From Pseudomonas fluorescens (GTDB taxonomy: Bacteria; Pseudomonadota; Gammaproteobacteria; Pseudomonadales; Pseudomonadaceae): a stretch of DNA of 64,000 bases. The notes under the pieces are model-generated. The model made no database searches. It was not told the DNA's origin and worked only from the letters and a program-made list of their open reading frames with translations. The stretch lies in assembly GCF_902497745.1 (NCBI RefSeq), contig NZ_CABVHJ010000008.1, forward strand, positions 78,929-142,928, written 5' to 3'. Positions 25,608-34,693 of this stretch are shown here, one piece after another. Each line of letters opens with the position of its first letter. The first letter of the stretch is position 1. Made by a program: the position numbers and the translations under genes.

Positions 25608-26846
25608 TCACCGTGGCTTGGCCAACTCCATGATCATCCGCGACAACAAATAAATCCGCGGCGCCACGCTCGCTACTTCGGCGTATTCCTCCGGCGTGTG
25701 AATATTGCCGCCAACAATCCCGAAGCCGTCCAGCGTCGGCGTGCCGACCCCGGCGGACAGACTGGCATCCGCCGCGCCCCCACTGCCCTCCTCGGTCAAC
25801 TTGCGGCCAATCTCGCCATAAATCCCCTGGGCCATGGCCATCAGACGATCCGACTCAGGCGTCTGCGGCATCGGTGGCAAGCCACGTTGCAATGAAGTCT
25901 TCACTTCCGTCTCAGCAATCAGTTTGTCCTGCGACACTCGCGCCAGATCCTTCTCGATCCGGTCAAATTCCTCCGGCACCGCCGCGCGCACGTCAGCCTT
26001 GGCCGTGGCTTGATCGGGAATCACGTTGGTGCGGTCGCCGGCCTTGAGCACGGTGAAGTTGATGGTGGTTTTCTTCGCTTCATCGCCGAGTTTGCCCAGT
26101 TGCAGAATCTGATGCGCGGCTTCCATCGCCGCGTTGCGCCCCAGTTCCGGGGCGACGCCAGCGTGCGCGGCTTTGCCCTTGACCTCGACCAGCGCCGTCG
26201 CGCTGCCCTTGCGCCACACCACCAGACCATCAGCCGGGCGGCCCGGCTCGAGGTTGAGGGTCACGTCGTGCTGTTTGGCGGTTTTCTTGATCAGGTCGGT
26301 GGCGACGTCCGAACCGGTTTCTTCACTGGCGTCGAGCAGGAAAGTGATTTGCGCGTAGTCCTTGAAGTCGAGGTTTTTCAGGACTTTCAGCGCATAAATC
26401 CCGGCGACGATGCCGCCCTTGTCATCCATCACACCCGGCCCGTAAGCGCGGCCGTCCTTGATGTGGAACGGCCGCTCGGCCGCCGAACCGTCTTTGAACA
26501 CCGTGTCCATGTGCGCCATCAGCAGGATTTTCGCCTTGCCAGTGCCTTTCAGCGTTGCCAGTACATGGTTGGATTTTTCCGGCGTGTTCGGCACCAGTTC
26601 GAGGGTCGCGCCGAGTTTTTTCAGCTCATCGATAGCGATGTCGCTGACTTGCTTGAGGCCGGGCTCATAGCCGGAACCGGAGTCGATGTTGACCAGCCGC
26701 TCCAGCAGTTTCAGCGCTTCTGGCTGGTATTGCTCGGCATCGGCGAGCACTTGTTTGTGCGGTTCGGCAAAGGCGTGTGCAGTGGAGAAAGCGAGAGACA
26801 GGCCGAGGCTGGCGGCCAGCAGGGAGCGAGAAAATGAGAACGTCAT
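25608..26846 (-). CDS. M20 peptidase, glutamate carboxypeptidase (CPG2-like)
   Basis: The 412-residue exported zinc peptidase has a signal peptide to about residue 28 (..AFSTAHAFA). Zinc and catalytic residues are visible: H112 and D114 (LLMAHMDTVF), D141 (GPGVMDDKGG), E175/E176 (DASEETGS), a later D/E region (LEPGRP), and the final histidine in GGNIHTPEEY. These match carboxypeptidase G2, which cleaves C-terminal glutamate from folates and peptides in the periplasm. It is a single gene. Confidence 0.9.
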   Translation of the reverse strand: MTFSFSRSLLAASLGLSLAFSTAHAFAEPHKQVLADAEQYQPEALKLLERLVNIDSGSGYEPGLKQVSDIAIDELKKLGATLELVPNTPEKSNHVLATLKGTGKAKILLMAHMDTVFKDGSAAERPFHIKDGRAYGPGVMDDKGGIVAGIYALKVLKNLDFKDYAQITFLLDASEETGSDVATDLIKKTAKQHDVTLNLEPGRPADGLVVWRKGSATALVEVKGKAAHAGVAPELGRNAAMEAAHQILQLGKLGDEAKKTTINFTVLKAGDRTNVIPDQATAKADVRAAVPEEFDRIEKDLARVSQDKLIAETEVKTSLQRGLPPMPQTPESDRLMAMAQGIYGEIGRKLTEEGSGGAADASLSAGVGTPTLDGFGIVGGNIHTPEEYAEVASVAPRIYLLSRMIMELAKPR

Positions 26847-26946
26847 GAAGCGATCCTTGTTTCGCGTCTGGGGGATTTAACCGTACCCGACATCGGCGCG
26901 AGGCTCTACACCGAATGCGACACTGATCTAACCGACAACACAAAAC

Positions 26947-27041
26947 CCTGTGGGAGCGAGCCTGCTCGCGAAGGCGTCGTGTCAGGCGATATCAATGTTG
27001 GCTGACCCAGCGCTTTCGCGAGCAGGCTCGCTCCCACAGGG
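26947..27041. repeat. REP pair (inverted)
   Basis: Two inverted REP units lie between the 5' end of the M20 peptidase gene and the 3' end of the GGDEF gene. They fill most of the 212-base gap. Confidence 0.9.
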
Positions 27042-27058
27042 GATCTATGGTGGAGCAG

Positions 27059-28132
27059 TCAAACCGAATCCAGCAACGTCCGCCGGGGCTTGCCATCGCA
27101 ATTGCAGATCACCCGATTACGCCCGCCTGCCTTGGCCTCGTACAGCGCCTGATCGGCATCATTGAGCCAGCGCGTCGCGTCGGCATGCGCAGGATCGTAC
27201 GCCGCCAGGCCAATACTCAAACTGACCTTCAACGCCGGATTCTGCTCATACCCCAGAATTGCGAAACGCTCACGCAACGCCTCCATCGCCTGCGCGGCGT
27301 TGAACAGTGGCAGATCCGGAAGAATCACGCAGAACTCATCACCGCCATAACGCCCGGCAACGTCTGTCGCCCGCAGGTTCTGTTTAAGCAACTTGCTCAA
27401 CTGGCGCAACACGATGTCGCCCGCAACATGGCCGTAGGTATCGTTGATTGCCTTGAAGTGATCAATGTCGATCAGCGCAATCGCCGCGCCCTGTTTCTGC
27501 CGCTTGCAGCGCTGAAAAGCAATCTCCAGTTGATCCTTCCAGGCGCCGTGATTGAGCAACCCGGTCAGGCTGTCGGTGCGGCTCAGGGCGAGCAATTCGC
27601 GTTTATGCCGGCCAAGGGTGTAGGCCTGGCGAAAGCAGATCCAGCCCAGCGCCAGCGGGTACAGCAACAGTAACGGGAAGCAGGCGTACATTTGCGCAGG
27701 CGTGGTTTGCGGAATGAATGCCGGAGCAAATACCACCAGCCCGACGCCGACCCCGAGCAACTGCGCGGCGGAACCGGCCAACAAAAAACGCAAACCACCG
27801 ATGGCGACGTTGTTCATGGCCATCATCGAAATGGTCGTCGCCGTGGGCAACGGATTGAAATGCATGGCGGCAAGCCAAAAGCCGCCGAAAAAGGCGTCGA
27901 TCAACAGATTGCGGTGTTCAGCGTGGTAAGGAACCCGGGCGCGGCGCGCCCATTGAAACGCCAGATGCGGCCAGACCAGGCCGTTGAAGAGCATCAGCGC
28001 CCAGACCCACAACGGCGGATCGAGCGAGTACATCGCCACGCTCACGCACACGAGCCCCAGAATCAACCCGAGGATGCGCGATGTATAAAGCCTCCTGGCT
28101 AATGAAAGTCCCTTTCCTCCGGTATTTCCCAT
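27059..28132 (-). CDS. MASE2-GGDEF diguanylate cyclase
   Basis: The 357-residue protein starts at the ATG at 28132; a GTG at 28153 is less likely. The N-terminal half (about 10-175) has several membrane helices matching the MASE2 sensor domain of AdrA/DgcC. The C-terminal GGDEF domain has an intact active site, GRYGGDEF (263-267 for GGDEF), and an inhibitory I-site RATD (254-257) five residues before it. It should be an active c-di-GMP synthase with product inhibition. A role in surface or biofilm control, perhaps including the exopolysaccharide cluster further on, is inference. Confidence 0.93.
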   Translation of the reverse strand: MGNTGGKGLSLARRLYTSRILGLILGLVCVSVAMYSLDPPLWVWALMLFNGLVWPHLAFQWARRARVPYHAEHRNLLIDAFFGGFWLAAMHFNPLPTATTISMMAMNNVAIGGLRFLLAGSAAQLLGVGVGLVVFAPAFIPQTTPAQMYACFPLLLLYPLALGWICFRQAYTLGRHKRELLALSRTDSLTGLLNHGAWKDQLEIAFQRCKRQKQGAAIALIDIDHFKAINDTYGHVAGDIVLRQLSKLLKQNLRATDVAGRYGGDEFCVILPDLPLFNAAQAMEALRERFAILGYEQNPALKVSLSIGLAAYDPAHADATRWLNDADQALYEAKAGGRNRVICNCDGKPRRTLLDSV

Positions 28133-28309
28133 AAGGACCTCGATCACGCACACCGCAGGACGGATGTGCTGGAAGTCTAACAGGGCGACGTTAAATAGCC
28201 ATCACCGGCCAGCGGGCTGAATAGCGCGCCATCAGGGCCGCGCACAGGGCAAATATTTGGCTATACATGAAAGGAGCAAAATGGAAAAACAACTATAAGA
28301 AGGAGGCCC

Positions 28310-29764
28310 ATGCACATCTATAAAGTGTTGATCATCGGCAGTGGTTTTGGCGGTCAATGTGCTGCGGTCAACCTGCTCAAGGCCGGGATCGACGATTTTC
28401 GCCTGCTGGAGCGAAGGGACTTCTTTGGCGGCACCTGGTGCCAGAACACCTACCCCGGCGCGGCGGTGGACGTGCCATCGCCGCTGTATTCGCTGTCGTT
28501 TGCGCCGTACCGCTGGTCGCAGATGTTCGCCGGGCAGGCCGAGCTGCAGCGCTATACCGAGCATGTCATCGAGCAGTTCGGTTTGCGTGACCGCGTGGAG
28601 TTGCAAGCCAATGTCGAGCGCGTTGAATGGGACGACACGGAAAAACGCTGGGCCGTGCGCACCGCCAGCAAAGGCACCTTTTATGCGCAGTTCCTGATCA
28701 ATGCCACTGGGCCATTGAGCCAACCGGTCATCCCACACTTTCCTGGCCAGGATCGCTTTCAAGGCAAGACTTTTCATACGAACAATTGGGATCACAGCTA
28801 CGGCTACCGGGGTAAACGCGTGGCGATTGTCGGCAGCGGCGCCAGTGCGGTGCAGGTGATTCCGGTGATTGCGCCGCAGGTCGAGCAACTGCACGTGTTT
28901 CAGCGCACGCCGCATTGGGTGCTGCCCCGCGCGGATCGCCAGTTCGGGCCCCTGCAACGCTGGCTGCTCGGCCGCAAACCTGCCTACAAACTGTTGCGCT
29001 GGCTGATTTACTGGCAATTCGAAACCCGGGTCATTGCGTTCAAATACTCGAAAGCGGCGATTCATATGGTGCAGCAGCACGCCCTGCGCTTTCTCAAACG
29101 CCAGGTGCCGGACCCGCTGCTGCAAGAAAAACTCACGCCGGACTTCACCATCGGCTGTAAACGGGTACTGGTTTCCAGCACCTACTACCCGGCGCTGAGC
29201 CGTCCCAACGTGACCTTGCATACCCGCGAGCAAGGCATCGCTTCCATCGACGAAACCGGTATCAATACTCAGGACGGCCAGCACATCGATGTTGATCTGA
29301 TCGTCTGGTCGACCGGTTACGACGCTACCGATGGGGTGATTTCCTATCCGGTCAGCGGAAAAAACGCCGTGCAACTCAGAGAGGTCTGGGCGCAATACCC
29401 GCGCGCGTATCTGGGCACCAGCCTGCCGGACTTCCCCAACCTGTTTATCGTCACCGGGCCCAACACTGGCATCGGCCACACCTCGGCGCTGTTCATCATC
29501 GAATCGCAGATGAACTACATCCTCGACTGCATTCGCACCGTGCAGGCCAAAGGCCTGCGCAGCATCGAAGTGCGCCGTGATGCGGAACGTACCTACACTG
29601 AGATGATTCATCGAGAGATGGAGCGCACGGTCTGGAAGTCCGGCGGCTGCCACAGTTGGTATCAAAGCAAGAGCGGTCATGTGATCGCGATGTTTCCCGG
29701 CTTCAGTTTCAGCTATCACCGCTTGACCCGGGCGCTGAAACCGGCCGACCACATTCTGTCCTGA
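28310..29764 (+). CDS. Flavin-containing monooxygenase (Baeyer-Villiger type)
   Basis: The 484-residue protein has two dinucleotide folds: IIGSGFGG (FAD, about 8-15) and VAIVGSGASA (NADPH, about 171-180). Between them the Baeyer-Villiger fingerprint FxGxxxHxxxWD is complete as FQGKTFHTNNWD (150-161). GGTWCQNTYPG is the usual region after the FAD motif. Such enzymes insert oxygen into ketones to give esters or lactones. The alpha/beta hydrolase gene 21 bases downstream fits: it could hydrolyse the ester formed. GGAGG precedes the ATG. Confidence 0.92.
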   Translation: MHIYKVLIIGSGFGGQCAAVNLLKAGIDDFRLLERRDFFGGTWCQNTYPGAAVDVPSPLYSLSFAPYRWSQMFAGQAELQRYTEHVIEQFGLRDRVELQANVERVEWDDTEKRWAVRTASKGTFYAQFLINATGPLSQPVIPHFPGQDRFQGKTFHTNNWDHSYGYRGKRVAIVGSGASAVQVIPVIAPQVEQLHVFQRTPHWVLPRADRQFGPLQRWLLGRKPAYKLLRWLIYWQFETRVIAFKYSKAAIHMVQQHALRFLKRQVPDPLLQEKLTPDFTIGCKRVLVSSTYYPALSRPNVTLHTREQGIASIDETGINTQDGQHIDVDLIVWSTGYDATDGVISYPVSGKNAVQLREVWAQYPRAYLGTSLPDFPNLFIVTGPNTGIGHTSALFIIESQMNYILDCIRTVQAKGLRSIEVRRDAERTYTEMIHREMERTVWKSGGCHSWYQSKSGHVIAMFPGFSFSYHRLTRALKPADHILS

Positions 29765-29785
29765 ACACGTAAAAGGAAGACGTCG

Positions 29786-30712
29786 ATGCTTTTGCTGTTT
29801 GTCGCCCTCGCGGTTTTCGTGGCCTGGAGCTGGTTGAGTTATCCGGCGGTCGGTCATTGGCTGTACGACCTGAACATGGCCATCGAGGCCAAGTTGTACA
29901 AATTGCACAAGATCGAAGTGCCGATCGCCGAGATGACCGTCTCGACCTGGCAAGGAGGGCCGTATGAAGCGGCCAGCGCAATTCTGATGCTGCATGGCTA
30001 CAGCGGCGACAAGAACCTGTGGCTGCGCTTTTCCCGGCACTTCGTGCGCCAGTATCGGGTGATCATCCCGGACCTCGCCGGCCACGGTGAAACCGGCTTC
30101 AAGGCTGGCGGCGGCTACGACATTCCGCTGCAAGCCAAACGCATGATCCAGTTGCTCGACGTTTGCGGCGTGGAGAAAGTCCATGTCATCGGCAACTCGA
30201 TGGGCGGCTACATCGCGGCGTGGCTGGCGGCGACTTACCCGGATCGCATTGCTTCGGTGGCGCTGATCGACCCGGCGGGCGTCACCGCACCGGAGATCAG
30301 CGACATGGAGCGGCATCTGGCGCGCGGGCATAACCCGTTTCTGATCAACTCGCGGGAAGAGTTTCGCCAGTTTTACGCAATGACCATGGAATCACCGCCG
30401 TGGGTGCCGAACCTGGTGCTGGACGCCATCGCCCAGCGTTACGAGCAACAACGCAATGAACTGGAGGAGATCTTCCGCGATTTTCGCGCCAGCCCGCCGA
30501 TGGAGCCGAAACTTGCCGACATCAAATGCCCGGCACTGTTGCTCTGGGGGCGCAAGGATCGGCTTATCGATGTCAGCAGCGTGCCGGTGTGGAGCAAGGG
30601 CATCGCCAATTTGCGCGTGGATGTCTGGGATCACGTCGGGCACATGCCGATGGTTGAACAACCGGGGAATACTGCAGAGCTTTATCGCGAGTTTTTGGGA
30701 AGCCAGAGATGA
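29786..30712 (+). CDS. Alpha/beta hydrolase
   Basis: The 308-residue protein begins with a membrane anchor (MLLLFVALAVFVAWSWL). The hydrolase fold has the oxyanion region LMLHGYSGDKNLW, nucleophile S138 (GNSMGG), an acid in GRKDRLIDV (about D256), and histidine in GHMPMVEQPG (about 285). It is paired with the Baeyer-Villiger-type monooxygenase, suggesting joint breakdown of a ketone through an ester. The substrate is unknown. Confidence 0.9.
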   Translation: MLLLFVALAVFVAWSWLSYPAVGHWLYDLNMAIEAKLYKLHKIEVPIAEMTVSTWQGGPYEAASAILMLHGYSGDKNLWLRFSRHFVRQYRVIIPDLAGHGETGFKAGGGYDIPLQAKRMIQLLDVCGVEKVHVIGNSMGGYIAAWLAATYPDRIASVALIDPAGVTAPEISDMERHLARGHNPFLINSREEFRQFYAMTMESPPWVPNLVLDAIAQRYEQQRNELEEIFRDFRASPPMEPKLADIKCPALLLWGRKDRLIDVSSVPVWSKGIANLRVDVWDHVGHMPMVEQPGNTAELYREFLGSQR

Positions 30713-30729
30713 CAATGCACCCAGCCACT

Positions 30730-30814
30730 GATCGTTCCCACGCTCTGCGTGGTAATGCCTCAAGGGACGCTCCGCGTCACGGGCTGCATTCCCACGCAGA
30801 GCGTGGGAACGATC
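30730..30814. repeat. Inverted repeat, GATCGTTCCCAYGCTC family
   Basis: An 85-bp element with ends GATCGTTCCCACGCTCTGCG and exact inverse, the shortest of the three copies in the window. It fills the gap between the hydrolase gene and glcD, ending 19 bases before the glcD ATG. Confidence 0.88.
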
Positions 30815-30833
30815 AGCAAGGGGTAAGCCTGAG

Positions 30834-32333
30834 ATGAACATTCTTTATGACGAACGCCTCGACGGCCCGTTACCGCAGGTGAACAAGGCTGAATTCCTCA
30901 AGGCATTGCAGCAAGCGCTGCCTGACCTCGACATTTTATGGCGTGAAGAAGAACTCAAACCCTACGAATGCGACGGCCTCTCCGCCTACCGCACCACACC
31001 GATGCTGGTCGCCCTGCCCCGTCGACTTGAGCAGGTGCAAACCCTGCTCAAACTCTGCCACGAGAAAAACGTCCCAGTGGTTGCCCGTGGTGCAGGCACC
31101 GGCTTGTCCGGCGGCGCCTTGCCGCTGGAACAGGGCCTGCTGCTGGTGATGGCGCGCTTCAATAATATTCTGCACATCGACCCCGACGCGCGCACCGCGC
31201 GGGTTCAACCGGGGGTGCGCAATCTGGCGATCTCCCAGGCAGCCGCGCCTTTCGGTCTGTATTACGCGCCGGATCCGTCCTCGCAAATCGCCTGTTCGAT
31301 TGGCGGCAACGTCGCCGAAAACGCCGGCGGCGTGCATTGCCTCAAGTACGGTTTGACCGTGCACAACCTGCTGAAAATCGAAGTACTGACCATCGAAGGC
31401 GAGCGCCTGACCCTCGGTTCGGACGCGCTCGATTCAGCCGGTTTCGATTTGCTCGCGTTGTTCACCGGTTCCGAAGGCCTGCTGGGGATCATCACCGAAG
31501 TTACGGTCAAACTGCTGCCCAAACCGCAAGTCGCGAAAGTCCTGCTGGCCAGTTTCGATTCCGTGGAAAAGGCCGGCCGCGCGGTCGCCGAAATCATCGC
31601 GGCGGGGATCATTCCCGGCGGCCTGGAGATGATGGACAACCTCGCCATTCGCGCCGCTGAAGATTTCATCCACGCCGGTTACCCGGTCGACGCCGAGGCG
31701 ATCCTGCTGTGCGAACTCGATGGCGTGGAAGCCGATGTTCACGACGATTGCCAGCGGGTGCGCGAGGTCATGACCGCGGCCGGCGCCACCGAAGTGCGTC
31801 AGGCCCGCGACGAAGCCGAACGCGTGCGGTTCTGGGCCGGGCGCAAAAATGCTTTCCCGGCCATCGGACGTTTGTCGCCCGATTACTACTGCATGGACGG
31901 CACCATCCCCCGCCGCGAATTACCCGGCGTCCTGCAAGGCATCGCACGCCTCAGTGAAGAATACGGTTTGCGCGTGGCCAACGTGTTCCATGCCGGCGAC
32001 GGCAATATGCACCCGTTGATTCTGTTCGACGCCAATCAACCCGGCGAACTGCATCGCGCCGAAGCCTTGGGCGGCAAGATCCTCGAACTGTGCGTGCAGG
32101 TCGGCGGCAGCATCACCGGCGAACACGGCGTCGGCCGCGAAAAAATCAACCAGATGTGCGCGCAGTTCAACAGCGACGAACTGAGCCTGTTTCACGCAGT
32201 AAAAGCCGCGTTCGACCCACAAGGCCTGCTCAACCCCGGCAAGAACATTCCGACCCTGCACCGCTGCGCCGAATTCGGCGCCATGCACATTCACGCCGGG
32301 CAATTGCCGTTCCCCGAACTGGAGCGTTTCTGA
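30834..32333 (+). CDS. glcD: Glycolate oxidase subunit GlcD
   Basis: The 499-residue FAD-linked oxidase subunit has the PCMH/FAD_binding_4 domain: PVVARGAGTGLSGGALP, PDPSSQIACSIGGNVAENAGG and the GL..I.TEV-type stretch FTGSEGLLGIITEVTVKLLP. The C-terminal FAD-oxidase domain has NVFHAGDGNMHPLILFD and GGSITGEHGVGREK. GlcDEF oxidises glycolate to glyoxylate at the membrane. Its stop overlaps the glcE ATG (TGATG). The usual glcC regulator gene is not next to it. Confidence 0.93.
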   Translation: MNILYDERLDGPLPQVNKAEFLKALQQALPDLDILWREEELKPYECDGLSAYRTTPMLVALPRRLEQVQTLLKLCHEKNVPVVARGAGTGLSGGALPLEQGLLLVMARFNNILHIDPDARTARVQPGVRNLAISQAAAPFGLYYAPDPSSQIACSIGGNVAENAGGVHCLKYGLTVHNLLKIEVLTIEGERLTLGSDALDSAGFDLLALFTGSEGLLGIITEVTVKLLPKPQVAKVLLASFDSVEKAGRAVAEIIAAGIIPGGLEMMDNLAIRAAEDFIHAGYPVDAEAILLCELDGVEADVHDDCQRVREVMTAAGATEVRQARDEAERVRFWAGRKNAFPAIGRLSPDYYCMDGTIPRRELPGVLQGIARLSEEYGLRVANVFHAGDGNMHPLILFDANQPGELHRAEALGGKILELCVQVGGSITGEHGVGREKINQMCAQFNSDELSLFHAVKAAFDPQGLLNPGKNIPTLHRCAEFGAMHIHAGQLPFPELERF

Positions 32334-33382
32334 TGGCCGATGTCGACGCCGCCAGCGCCCTGCTCGATCAGGTCAACGAGGCCCGGGCCAATGCCACGCC
32401 GCTGAAAATTCAGGGTGGCAACAGCAAAGCGTTTCTCGGTTGCGAGGTAGCCGGTGAAGTGCTCGACACCCGTGCCCACTGCGGCATCGTCCGTTACGAG
32501 CCAACCGAACTGGTGATCACGGCGCGCGCCGGCACACCGTTGTCCGAGCTGCTGGCGGCGCTGGATGCCGCCGGACAAATGCTGCCTTGCGAACCGCCTT
32601 CATTCGCCGACAGCGCCACCGTCGGCGGCATGATCGCCACGGGTTTGTCCGGGCCACGACGGCCGTGGTCTGGCTCGGTGCGCGATTTCGTCTTGGGCAC
32701 ACGAGTCATCACCGGCCTCGGTCAGCACCTGCGTTTCGGCGGCGAAGTGATGAAAAACGTCGCCGGTTATGACCTGTCGCGGCTGATGGCTGGCAGCTAT
32801 GGCTGCCTCGGCGTGCTCACCGAAGTGTCGCTGAAAGTCCTGCCGAAACCGCGCCAGTGCCTGAGCATTCGCCTCGATATGGACAGCGCGCGGGCGCTGG
32901 CCAAGCTTGCCGAATGGGGTCAGCAACCGTTGCCGATCAGTGCCGCCTGCCACGATGGCCAGAGTCTGTATCTGCGGCTTGAGGGCGGCGAAGGTTCGGT
33001 AACGGCGGCGCATCAACGCCTCGGTGGTGAACCGCTGGATTCAGGGTTCTGGCAGGATCTGAATGAGCAGCGTCTAGGTTTTTTCAACGAAGGTCTGCCG
33101 CTGTGGCGCTTGTCGTTGCCGAACAATCTCGGGCCACTGGATCTGCCCGGCGCGCAACTGATCGACTGGGCCGGGGCACAACGCTGGCTGAAATCCGACG
33201 CGGCGCACATACATATTCTCGCTCAGGAACTCGGCGGCCATGCCACCTGCTTCACCCACGGCGCTAGCTCTTCGCCGTTCCAGCCGCTGGCCTGGACACT
33301 GCTGCGCTATCACCGACAACTCAAAGTGCAACTCGACCCGCAAGGGCTGTTCAATCCCGGTCGGATGTACGCGGAGTTTTAG
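32333..33382 (+). CDS. glcE: Glycolate oxidase subunit GlcE
   Basis: The ATG at 32333 gives 349 residues, the usual length. A shorter FAD-binding_4 domain is seen: PLKIQGGNSKAFLG near the N-terminus, PCEPPSFADSATVGGMIATGLSGPRRPW, and GEVMKNVAGYDLSRLMAGSYGCLGVLTEVSLKVLP. It overlaps glcD by one base and precedes glcF by two bases, so translation is coupled. It forms the flavoprotein with GlcD. Confidence 0.93.
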   Translation: MADVDAASALLDQVNEARANATPLKIQGGNSKAFLGCEVAGEVLDTRAHCGIVRYEPTELVITARAGTPLSELLAALDAAGQMLPCEPPSFADSATVGGMIATGLSGPRRPWSGSVRDFVLGTRVITGLGQHLRFGGEVMKNVAGYDLSRLMAGSYGCLGVLTEVSLKVLPKPRQCLSIRLDMDSARALAKLAEWGQQPLPISAACHDGQSLYLRLEGGEGSVTAAHQRLGGEPLDSGFWQDLNEQRLGFFNEGLPLWRLSLPNNLGPLDLPGAQLIDWAGAQRWLKSDAAHIHILAQELGGHATCFTHGASSSPFQPLAWTLLRYHRQLKVQLDPQGLFNPGRMYAEF

Positions 33383-33384
33383 TC

Positions 33385-34605
33385 ATGCAAACCACCCTCA
33401 GCGAACAATCGCGACAACTGCCCCGCGCCGCCGAGGCGGAGAAGATTCTGCGCACCTGCGTGCATTGCGGTTTTTGCAATGCGACCTGTCCGACCTATCA
33501 ATTGCTCGGTGATGAACTCGATGGCCCCCGCGGGCGCATCTACCTGATCAAACAAGTGCTCGAAGGCGCACCCGCGACGGCGCAGACGCAACTGCATCTG
33601 GATCGCTGCCTGTCGTGCCGCAACTGCGAAACTACCTGCCCGTCCGGCGTCGACTATCACAACCTGCTCGACATTGGCCGCGCAGTGGTCGATCACGCGG
33701 TGCCGCGTCCGGCAGCTCAGCGCCTGTTGCGCGAAGGTTTGCGCGCATTGGCGCCGAATCCTGGGTTGTTCAAGGGCTTGCTGCGGGTGGGCACGACGTT
33801 TCGGCCGCTGTTACCGCGTTTGCTTGAAAGCAAACTGCCGCAGCACCTGCCGGTTAACGGCTCGCGCCCTGCCCCTCGGCATGACCGTCGCGTGTTGTTG
33901 CTGGAGGGCTGTGTGCAACCGGGGTTATCGCCAAACACCAATGACGCCACGGCGCGGGTGCTGGATCGCTTGGGCATCAGTGTCACCCCGGTGGCCGAGG
34001 CCGGGTGTTGCGGCGCGTTGGACTATCACCTCGACGCGCAAGCCAAAGGCCTCGACCGCGCCCGGCAGAACATCGATGCCTGGTGGCCGCAACTGCAAAA
34101 CGGCGCCGAAGCGATTGTGCAGACCGCCAGCGGTTGCGGTGCATTCATCAAGGATTACGGGCATTTGCTGGAAGACGATGCGGTGTATGCGGCCAAGGCC
34201 CGGGAAATCAGCGAGCGGGCGCTGGATCTGGTGCAGATACTCGCGCAGGAACCGCTCGAAAAAGTCTGCGCGGCGAGCGAGCGGCGGATTGCCGTGCATT
34301 GCCCGTGCACTTTGCAGCACGCGTTGAAATTGGGCGGCGCGGTGGAAGCCGTGCTGACACGCCTCGGTTTCAATCTCACCGCCGTGCCCGACGGCCATTT
34401 GTGCTGCGGCTCGGCGGGTACGTATTCGTTGACGCAACCGGTGCTGGCCCGGCAACTGCGCGACAACCGCCTCAATGCGCTGGAGAGTGGCCGCCCTGAG
34501 CTGATCGTCACTTCCAACGTCGGCTGTCAGAGCCATCTGGCCAGTGCCGGACGCACGCGGGTGATGCACTGGATCGAACTGGTGGATCAGTCGTTGGCAG
34601 AATGA
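33385..34605 (+). CDS. glcF: Glycolate oxidase iron-sulfur subunit GlcF
   Basis: The 406-residue protein has two 4Fe-4S ferredoxin clusters, CVHCGFCNATCP (C25/28/31/35) and CLSCRNCETTCP (C75/78/81/85). Two CCG domains follow, with EAGCCGALDYH and HLCCGSAGTYS. It passes electrons from GlcDE to the quinone pool. The frequent next gene glcG is absent; the broken hglS gene follows instead. Confidence 0.94.
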   Translation: MQTTLSEQSRQLPRAAEAEKILRTCVHCGFCNATCPTYQLLGDELDGPRGRIYLIKQVLEGAPATAQTQLHLDRCLSCRNCETTCPSGVDYHNLLDIGRAVVDHAVPRPAAQRLLREGLRALAPNPGLFKGLLRVGTTFRPLLPRLLESKLPQHLPVNGSRPAPRHDRRVLLLEGCVQPGLSPNTNDATARVLDRLGISVTPVAEAGCCGALDYHLDAQAKGLDRARQNIDAWWPQLQNGAEAIVQTASGCGAFIKDYGHLLEDDAVYAAKAREISERALDLVQILAQEPLEKVCAASERRIAVHCPCTLQHALKLGGAVEAVLTRLGFNLTAVPDGHLCCGSAGTYSLTQPVLARQLRDNRLNALESGRPELIVTSNVGCQSHLASAGRTRVMHWIELVDQSLAE

Positions 34606-34693
34606 AGTTCGTAGGATTCTTCGTTTGCCCGCGTGAGAGAAGGCTGCGATCTTTTCCCTCATCCATTCCGTGACCGTGGCAGGAATTTTTTTC

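Noticed and set aside
28232..30331. 699-residue open frame antisense to the monooxygenase and hydrolase genes
   Set aside because: Both plus-strand genes are complete with catalytic motifs. The antisense product is rich in His, Arg and Gln, as expected of a shadow frame.
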